A stretch of 7,548 nt of DNA. It comes from Thermoplasmata archaeon. Its GTDB lineage: Archaea > Thermoplasmatota > Thermoplasmata > Thermoplasmatales > Thermoplasmataceae. Shown here piece by piece: positions 4,788 to 7,548 of this stretch (position 1 is its first letter; each line of letters starts with the position of its first letter). The notes below the pieces were generated by a model. The model did not search any database, was not told where the DNA came from, and worked only from the letters and a program-made list of their open reading frames with translations. Location of the stretch: positions 1 to 7,548 of the forward strand of contig JAKAUD010000241.1 in assembly GCA_021827885.1 (NCBI GenBank), in the 5' to 3' direction. A program made the translations under genes and the position numbers.

Positions 4788-5741
4788 TTAATTCTGTTTT
4801 GCCTCTTTGCTATTAGTGTAGCCTAGCCTTTCAGCGTTCCTCATGGAGATTTTATAACCTATGATCCCGACACAGACTACTGATATAATTACAAGGAAGA
4901 ATCCGATTCCGAGGGCATGTAGATTATGAACTTTTACCGGTGTTATGAAATTGTAATTGAGAATTTCCGGGAAGATCAGTATGGCTATTCCGGAGAGGAC
5001 AAATGCCAATCCGCCATAAGTAAGGACAAGCCGGCTGATATTTTTTCCAACATAGGCAATTCCTTCCTTGCTTAGCTGCTTGTTGCCGGAGAGATATTTC
5101 CCAAAACCCGCACCAAAAAGGATCTGCATTGTCATTGTTCCCAGCCCAAACAGGAGTCCAGGAATGAATCCAAGATAGATTGATGGCATAGATGGTGCCA
5201 GGACCGTATATATTATCAATGCAAAGGCACCAAATCCAAAGCCGGCTATAAGGCCATGGACAAAAGCCAATTTCAATGGAATTGGCTTGATATTATCATG
5301 AAGAATGGGATTGGTTTTATGGCTGAGCTCTTCCTCTTCCTGTCCATGAGATTTGTGCATTCCCGTGATTCTGCCAAGATATTTTTCTATAATATGAATG
5401 TGGAATATCTTCCCCTTTCTAGCTAGGTATATACCCACAGCAGCCATTGCGATTCCGACCAAGATATAAGTTATGCCAAACACCATGGCAGTCATGAATA
5501 TTCCCGCCAGTGCAAGGAATGACAGTTCTGAAAGAAATGCCCTCTGAATCGTGAATCCTGATGAAAAAATAAGTCCCGTTTTCATTCCTCCCTTTGTGCT
5601 GTAAGAACCAACCGAATAGGAGAATGTTATTGGCCATGTGTGCTCATCCGGCGTTATGCCGTGAACTATGCCAAGGATATACGAGATAAGAACGATTGAG
5701 ATGAAATCAAGATCTGCCGGGTTCCAAATGTTAAATGCCAT
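4788..5741 (-). CDS. Polytopic membrane protein, NicO/RcnA/UreH-like, putative divalent metal transporter
   Basis: This 317-residue integral membrane protein has about six or seven helices (about 12-28, 54-80, 82-107, 157-182, 188-212, 237-262, 276-298). ILGIVHGITPDEHTWP (22-37) carries His27, Asp32, Glu33 and His34 at the end of helix 1. LAFVHGLIAGFGFGA (158-172) carries His162 at the same place in the second half, so the protein looks like two related halves. This is typical of the LysE/DsbD/NicO/UreH superfamily. Between them lies a loop rich in His and Glu (HIHIIEKYLGRITGMHKSHG, then QEEEELSHK, 114-142), as in nickel/cobalt exporters such as RcnA. A metal (Ni/Co-like) role is inferred; sulfite or thiol transport is the alternative. 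There is no signal peptide and it appears monocistronic. Confidence 0.65.
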   Translation of the reverse strand: MAFNIWNPADLDFISIVLISYILGIVHGITPDEHTWPITFSYSVGSYSTKGGMKTGLIFSSGFTIQRAFLSELSFLALAGIFMTAMVFGITYILVGIAMAAVGIYLARKGKIFHIHIIEKYLGRITGMHKSHGQEEEELSHKTNPILHDNIKPIPLKLAFVHGLIAGFGFGAFALIIYTVLAPSMPSIYLGFIPGLLFGLGTMTMQILFGAGFGKYLSGNKQLSKEGIAYVGKNISRLVLTYGGLAFVLSGIAILIFPEILNYNFITPVKVHNLHALGIGFFLVIISVVCVGIIGYKISMRNAERLGYTNSKEAKQN

Positions 5742-5773
5742 ATTTATTCACGATTTTTTAGACTTGCTTTTAA

Positions 5774-5784
5774 TCTTATATAGA
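5774..5784 (-). promoter_or_regulatory. TATA box of the NicO-like gene
   Basis: On the minus strand TCTATATAAGA is centred about 38 bases before the ATG at 5741, predicting a leader of about ten bases. No Shine-Dalgarno sequence lies before the ATG; the bases there are A/T-rich (TCGTGAATAAAT). Confidence 0.5.
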
Positions 5785-5786
5785 AT

Positions 5787-5820
5787 TAGTATACTACTAA
5801 CATACTTAAGGGTTACTAAC
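5787..5820 (-). promoter_or_regulatory. TACTAAC repeats and a palindrome upstream of the NicO-like promoter
   Basis: Just upstream of the TATA box (in gene direction) are the perfect palindrome TAGTATACTA (5787-5796) and two direct copies of TACTAAC (plus strand; 5795-5801 and 5814-5820). The copies are 19 bases apart, about two helical turns. Position and symmetry suggest a binding site for a regulator acting next to the TATA/BRE region, plausibly metal-responsive if the gene is a metal transporter. The repeats are visible; the regulator and ligand are inferred. Confidence 0.4.
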
Positions 5821-5892
5821 GAAAAAGGAACTTGAAAGGCACTAGATCAGGTCAAATTCATAAAATAAGAAAGACACACACAAAGCCAATCC

Positions 5893-5900
5893 TTTTAATT
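5893..5900 (+). promoter_or_regulatory. TATA box of the cysteine synthase family gene
   Basis: TTTTAATT is centred about 29 bases before the ATG at 5926, so the mRNA is probably leaderless or has only a few leader bases. The sequence before the ATG has no clear Shine-Dalgarno motif. Confidence 0.4.
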
Positions 5901-5925
5901 TCCTGAATGATTATCATCAGAACGT

Positions 5926-6942
5926 ATGAAGATAGAGGAGGACGCATCGATATATAGGACAATTCAGAAAGAGGCGTATGAATTTGGAATTGGAAGAACC
6001 CCAATGTTCTCCTTTTCTCACGAAAACGGTTCTAATATTTACGCGAAGCTCGAATGGTTCAACCGGTTTGGTTCCATAAAGGACAGGGCTGCCTTTTTTA
6101 TGATCAAGAAAGCAATCTATTCTTCTGGCGGTTCCCTTAAGAATGTCATTGTGGAAGGTAGTTCCGGAAACACGGGAATTGCCCTTGGAAATATAGCCAC
6201 TGCCTTAGGGATCAAGGCGGAGATCATAGTTCCTCCAGGAGTCTCCCGTGGAACCTTAAGTGAATTGAATAAAACAGGTGCATCCATTATCATGAGCAGT
6301 GCCGATAACAACCCGGTAAGCACTGAGGGTGCCATAAACCAGGCAAAGAAAAAAGCGAGAGACAATCCGGAATTGTATATCAATCTGTACCAGCATGGAA
6401 ACGAGGCCAACACAATGGCACACGTTTACACAACCGGGCCGGAGATTGAGGAATCTCTTGGCAAACTTCCGGATTATGTTGCGATTGGCATGGGAACCGG
6501 TGGATCAATTACTGGCATTGCCAGGTACTTCAAGGAAAGGGATAAGAAAGTTAAGGTTTATCTCATACAGCCTGATGATTTCAGCTTTATTCAGGGCCTC
6601 AGGAACTTTGTGACTGCAAAAGACAAGAAGATTGTCCTTGACAATATTGATCTTATTGATGGTTTTCTTACAGTAACCGCAGATAAGGCCTTTGGCGCAG
6701 TAAAGCACCTTGCCGATAATTATGGGATTTATGTGGGGCATTCATCAGGGGCAAACTACTATGGCGCAATGGAACTTGCCAGATCCTCTGGTCCTGCAGA
6801 TATTGTAACGGTATTTCCAGATAGCGGAATAAAGTACCGGGAACTGTATCTATCAAGGGATATGTTTGATGAAGAGGCAATTGACCGGCTTGAAGACAGG
6901 GCAACAAAAATACCAACAGGCTCTATCCTCATGAAAAAGTGA
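5926..6942 (+). CDS. PLP-dependent enzyme, cysteine synthase / cystathionine beta-synthase family
   Basis: This 338-residue cytosolic enzyme has the fold-type II PLP fold and most likely makes cysteine from an activated serine (O-acetyl- or O-phosphoserine) and sulfide. KLEWFNRFGSIKDRA (41-55) contains Lys52, the residue that forms the PLP Schiff base. EGSSGNTGIALG (77-88) is the substrate/asparagine loop. NLYQHGNEANTMAH is followed by TTGPEI (169-174). IGMGTGGSITGIARYFKE (187-204) is the PLP phosphate-binding glycine loop, and FPDSGIKY (297-304) carries the residue near the pyridine nitrogen. The length is close to the catalytic core of CysK, CysM and CBS, with no C-terminal CBS domains. The family's common NPxGS before the lysine is NRFGS here, and TSGNTG is SSGNTG. 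A threonine or diaminopropionate-type lyase is less likely. It is divergent from the NicO-like gene. Confidence 0.85.
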   Translation: MKIEEDASIYRTIQKEAYEFGIGRTPMFSFSHENGSNIYAKLEWFNRFGSIKDRAAFFMIKKAIYSSGGSLKNVIVEGSSGNTGIALGNIATALGIKAEIIVPPGVSRGTLSELNKTGASIIMSSADNNPVSTEGAINQAKKKARDNPELYINLYQHGNEANTMAHVYTTGPEIEESLGKLPDYVAIGMGTGGSITGIARYFKERDKKVKVYLIQPDDFSFIQGLRNFVTAKDKKIVLDNIDLIDGFLTVTADKAFGAVKHLADNYGIYVGHSSGANYYGAMELARSSGPADIVTVFPDSGIKYRELYLSRDMFDEEAIDRLEDRATKIPTGSILMKK

Positions 6943-6950
6943 AAATTGGC

Positions 6951-6965
6951 TGCAAATGAATTGCA
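6951..6965. repeat. Short inverted repeat after the PLP enzyme gene
   Basis: TGCAA and TTGCA flank ATGAA, a 5-base-pair stem with a 5-base loop located 9 bases after the stop codon. There is no T run on the plus strand, so a terminator role is weak. It lies between the gene and the right end of the TnpB element. Confidence 0.25.
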
Positions 6966-6977
6966 ATATTCTGAGTG

Positions 6978-7010
6978 TGACATCCTCCCACGTCTAAAGA
7001 ACGTGGGCTT
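6978..7010 (-). ncRNA. IS200/IS605-type right-end hairpin, probable 3' end of a TnpB guide-RNA scaffold (remnant)
   Basis: CCCACGT (6987-6993) and ACGTGGG (7001-7007) form a perfect 7-base-pair stem with loop CTAAAGA, read on the minus strand just past the TnpB zinc-finger region and followed by AGGATGTCAC. A hairpin of this kind followed by a GGATGTCAC-like tail is the usual right end of TnpB-carrying IS605-type elements. In studied members the 3' end of the omega/reRNA covers this end and the guide starts beyond it. The tnpB stop codon lies in the hairpin loop. The partner gene is broken and the left end lost, so it is most likely a relic; transcription is not shown. Confidence 0.5.
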
Positions 7011-7408
7011 CCTGCTTCAACCACTTCACTTGCTTTATTCCTTCCTTTTCAAGAAGGGACAGAGTAGAGGTGACTGTGTCCACAGGCGTTAATTTCCCAC
7101 CGTCCGTGGGTATTCCGGTCTTTACGAGACCGAATCTCTTTATGTTTATTGATGCGTTCCATTCCCTGTCATGTCTGGTATTGCATCGCGGGCATGTCCA
7201 TGTTCTTTCACTGAGTTTCAGTGCTTAGATATGTCCACACCCTGAACACATCTTTGACGAGGGATCAAACGTTCCTATCTCGATTATGTTCTTTCCTCTT
7301 GACAATGCCTTGGCTTTCAGCATTGTGAAGAAGGAAGACCATCCTGCATCTGTAATGTTTTTCTCATCTTGAGACAAAACGCAGATTTAATTAACGGAGA
7401 CTCCCTGT
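6994..7408 (-). pseudogene. tnpB: TnpB (IS200/IS605 family), C-terminal fragment with stop codons
   Basis: The minus strand reads the C-terminal part of TnpB, the RNA-guided nuclease of IS605-type elements. KNITDAGWSSFFTMLKAKAL is followed by IIEIGTFDPSSKMCSGCGHI, an in-frame TAA at 7225-7227, then ALKLSERTWTCPRCNTRHDR and EWNASINI. CSGC and CPRC are the zinc ribbon and the Asp in HDREWNA matches the RuvC-III residue. The stop stands where family members usually have Lys (one base from AAA). The frame can be followed upstream to about 7408 with a second TAA at 7387-7389, beyond which IS3 sequence begins. Roughly two thirds of the gene, including the earlier RuvC motifs, is missing, so no active protein is expected. 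The gene ends with TAG in the right-end hairpin. Confidence 0.82.
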
Positions 7409-7548
7409 TGCTTCACCCCCATTTCTATCTTTCATATTGTTTTCCTTCCTAATTCTTTTTGCCATCTCCGTCTTCGCCTCCCTTACTGCTATCCTGACAT
7501 CAGGTTCTCCCCTGTAGTATTCCCTTGGTGGTAAATAGTTGAGGGAAG
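7391..7548 (-). CDS. IS3-family transposase OrfB, C-terminal end of a second copy (partial)
   Basis: The minus strand reads, from the window edge, SLNYLPPREYYRGEPDVRIA and then VREAKTEMAKRIRKENNMKD, RNGGEATGSLR and a stop at 7391-7393. SLNYLPPREYY is the typical end of IS3-type DDE transposases. It matches the left copy with one base change (Glu for Asp in GEPDV). The IS tip may be at about 7409, where AATGGGGGTGAAGCA loosely mirrors the TGAGATTGCCCATT of the left copy's tip; the last codons would then come from the TnpB flank. The rest of the element lies to the right of the window, so whether this copy is intact cannot be seen. Confidence 0.8.
   Translation of the reverse strand, partial: SLNYLPPREYYRGEPDVRIAVREAKTEMAKRIRKENNMKDRNGGEATGSLR
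7486..7548. repeat. Direct terminal repeat, right copy (partner 1-63)
   Basis: This is the right partner of the 63-base repeat; the last 43 bases are identical to 21-63. It is part of the second IS3 OrfB copy. Confidence 0.95.

Noticed and set aside
6117..6413. Minus-strand frame of 98 codons inside the PLP enzyme gene
   Set aside because: It is antisense to the PLP-binding motifs, is hydrophobic noise, and has no supporting signals.
1..7548. CRISPR array, tRNA, rRNA or replication origin
   Set aside because: No regularly spaced repeats, no cloverleaf or CCA-type acceptor sequence, no rRNA-like sequence and no Orc/Cdc6, Rep or iteron cluster were recognised on either strand by reading.

Overview
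The window looks like part of an archaeal chromosome, probably from a Thermoplasmatales-type organism. This is inferred from several features. Most genes have a TATA-like box about 25-38 bases upstream of the start codon and little or no leader. Arginine is mostly AGG/AGA and isoleucine often ATA. The window also holds an AAA_14/DUF4143 ATPase common in archaea and insertion-sequence debris of the IS3 and IS200/IS605 (TnpB) types. Taxonomy cannot be fixed from the sequence alone.

Layout. Positions 1-617 hold one end of an IS3-family element on the minus strand: an intact OrfA, and an OrfB whose start and C-terminal part are present but whose catalytic core has been deleted. A possible 47-residue small gene (663-806, minus) follows, and diverging from it is a GNAT acetyltransferase (886-1377, plus). 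The next gap (1378-1675) holds a possible 39-residue small gene (1440-1559, minus) with a Shine-Dalgarno sequence in a hairpin loop, then two identical perfect palindromes on either side of the TATA box of an AAA_14/DUF4143 ATPase (1676-2977, plus). A 380-base convergent gap contains inverted repeats and possibly a decayed reading frame. A membrane glycosyltransferase of family 2 (3358-4635, minus) and a histidine-rich polytopic membrane protein resembling the NicO/RcnA/UreH metal-transport group (4788-5741, minus) follow. Divergent from the latter is a fold-type II PLP enzyme of the cysteine synthase family (5926-6942, plus). The right end holds a decayed TnpB gene with its right-end hairpin (about 6980-7408), into which a second IS3 copy appears to have inserted (about 7391/7409 to beyond 7548).

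The first 63 and last 63 bases are the same piece of IS3 OrfB with one mismatch, in the same orientation. The central block is therefore either bounded by two direct IS3 copies or represents a circular or collapsed assembly that overlaps itself. The housekeeping genes appear to be transcribed one by one from their own promoters, and no obvious multi-gene pathway is visible. The least ordinary parts are the ATPase control region (paired palindromes plus the adjacent small gene with its SD hairpin) and the repeated TACTAAC motifs upstream of the putative metal transporter. No complete new defence or mobile system can be demonstrated.
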